The translations under genes were made by a program, and so were the position numbers. Source: Anaerolineae bacterium CG2_30_64_16 (GTDB lineage Bacteria > Chloroflexota > Anaerolineae > CG2-30-64-16). Taken from it: 14,889 bases of DNA. The stretch is taken from the NCBI GenBank assembly GCA_001871755.1, contig MNXL01000024.1, positions 1-14,889 on the forward strand, in the 5' to 3' direction. This document shows, in pieces, positions 14,249-14,889 of this stretch (its first letter is position 1; each line of letters opens with the position of its first letter). The notes below the pieces were generated by a model. The model was given only the letters and a program-made list of their open reading frames with translations, had not been told where the DNA came from and did not search any database.

Positions 14249-14889
14249 TTATCGGGGAATTTGCGGGGAATTCCCCGAAGATTCCCCATTTCGCTCTCTT
14301 TGCGGAACACGGTAATATGCGTCTCGGCCGGTGCCGGCCTGTTCCAGCAGTCCCGCCGCAACGAGCTTGCGCAGCTGGTAGCGCGCCTGTTCATCTTCGA
14401 GTCCGGTCACCGCAACTGCCTCGCGCCGGGTGATCTTGCCGCGCCGACGCACCTGGTCCATGATGATATCATCTGGCCCGATGGCCGGTCGCCTGGACGC
14501 AGGCACCAGATCGAACGGCAGGTGATATCCATCGCTGATGCGATGGAGCATGTCTGTATCCGCGAACGCCTGCAGCAGACTGGCAGCCTCAACGGCGGTT
14601 CGTTGGATGACAGGCGCCAACTGCGCGGGAGTGACCGTCCCCTGCTGCCATGCCATCCACAGGGCCAACAGCTCCTCGACCCGCAGCGCGCGCGCCAGGC
14701 GGCGGTTGGCGTGGACCCGCGTCCGCACGAAGTCCAGGTCGGCCGGGCCGCTGTCCAGCATCACCAGCACGCCCGCGTCGCCGGAATGGGCGTAGTTCGG
14801 CGGCCGGCGGCCGTTGCGCAGTTGGCCGATATAGATGATGCTGGTGCCGCGACCGGTCTTCTCCACCAACCCGATGCGTTTGAAGGCAT
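14249..14889 (-). CDS. AlbA_2/HATPase_c_4-type regulator, C-terminal part (cut by window)
   Basis: The reading frame enters from the window edge (AFKRIGLVEKTGRG at the upstream end) and stops at TAA 14251-14249, giving about 212 residues of a longer protein. IGLVEKTGRG and a following NGRRPPNY segment match the end of the GHKL-like HATPase_c_4 region that follows AlbA_2 domains in this regulator family. RRRGKITRREAVAVTGLEDEQARYQLRKLVAAGLL is split by eye as a winged helix (RGKITRREAVAVTG, then ARYQLRKLVAAGLL), probably for DNA binding. It would be the second such protein in 3 kb, next to a methyltransferase gene 52 bp downstream. Its last codons overlap a cluster of GGGGAAT/ATTCCCC palindromes. 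The AlbA_2 domain itself is outside the window and is only inferred. Confidence 0.7.
   Translation of the reverse strand, partial: AFKRIGLVEKTGRGTSIIYIGQLRNGRRPPNYAHSGDAGVLVMLDSGPADLDFVRTRVHANRRLARALRVEELLALWMAWQQGTVTPAQLAPVIQRTAVEAASLLQAFADTDMLHRISDGYHLPFDLVPASRRPAIGPDDIIMDQVRRRGKITRREAVAVTGLEDEQARYQLRKLVAAGLLEQAGTGRDAYYRVPQRERNGESSGNSPQIPR
14252..14287. repeat. GGGGAAT/ATTCCCC palindrome cluster
   Basis: TCGGGGAAT (14252-14260) pairs with ATTCCCCGA (14270-14278). Nested within is the 14-base perfect palindrome CGGGGAATTCCCCG (14264-14277), and another ATTCCCC follows at 14281-14287. The cluster covers the last codons of the upstream regulator gene and precedes the methyltransferase start. 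No U-run follows, so a protein binding site or repeat is more likely than a terminator. Confidence 0.4.

Noticed and set aside
14252..14278. Terminator after the AlbA/HATPase-type gene
   Set aside because: The hairpin overlaps the last codons and lacks a U-run, so an operator or repeat is more likely.
1..14889. tRNA, rRNA or riboswitch
   Set aside because: No cloverleaf, conserved ribosomal segments or known riboswitch motifs were recognised by eye on either strand.

Overview
The window is a GC-rich bacterial segment in which every gene I can support lies on the minus strand, so transcription runs from position 14889 toward 1. I see no ribosomal or tRNA genes and cannot name the species. Abundant STAND NTPase, caspase and TPR conflict genes, plus dispersed repeats of the 'CACAAAGGCAC' and 'GTGTCAGGGG' kind, suggest a Chloroflexota-like or other environmental bacterium with complex signalling. 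That guess is weak. The neighbourhood looks like a defence island.

Region 14889-11917 (upstream end) holds the 3' part of an AlbA/HATPase-type regulator with a winged-helix tail, a type IIG-like methyltransferase gene that kept both ends and lost its catalytic middle, a complete Schlafen-AlbA_2/ATPase protein, and a second 3' scrap of a methyltransferase paralogue. A 114-bp direct repeat brackets the AlbA_2 gene.

Region 11895-1883 is the main interest. It contains a two-TM protein, a TPR protein with an EAD1-like domain, a broken helicase, a multi-domain adaptor, a caspase-fold peptidase, and an nSTAND1 NTPase with seven predicted TM helices and an SH3b-like tail. Two short coiled-coil modules recur. 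Module A (core LIEERxSE[FY]V, then VPLxL[VI]) is in the NTPase, the caspase and the adaptor. Module B (core RYxxLTxxI, then an acidic/basic helix) is in the two-TM protein, the TPR protein and the same adaptor. The adaptor is the only protein with both, so I infer that it physically bridges a sensor/protease arm (NTPase and caspase) to a membrane/TPR arm. Gaps of 4 to 73 bp support co-expression.

Region 1882-1 starts with a good sigma-70-type promoter (TTGACC-N17-TAAAAT) flanked by CGCATAA repeats. It leads into three gene fragments joined in three different frames: an integrase N-terminus, a PLP-decarboxylase piece and an McrC C-terminus. A SEC-C-associated-type gene with an AT-rich foreign tail follows, then a 60-bp imperfect palindrome.

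Restriction and mobility genes here are repeatedly deleted or frameshifted, while the module A/B genes have intact frames and good ribosome binding sites. This suggests the A/B cluster is the functional unit, unless the junctions are assembly artefacts.
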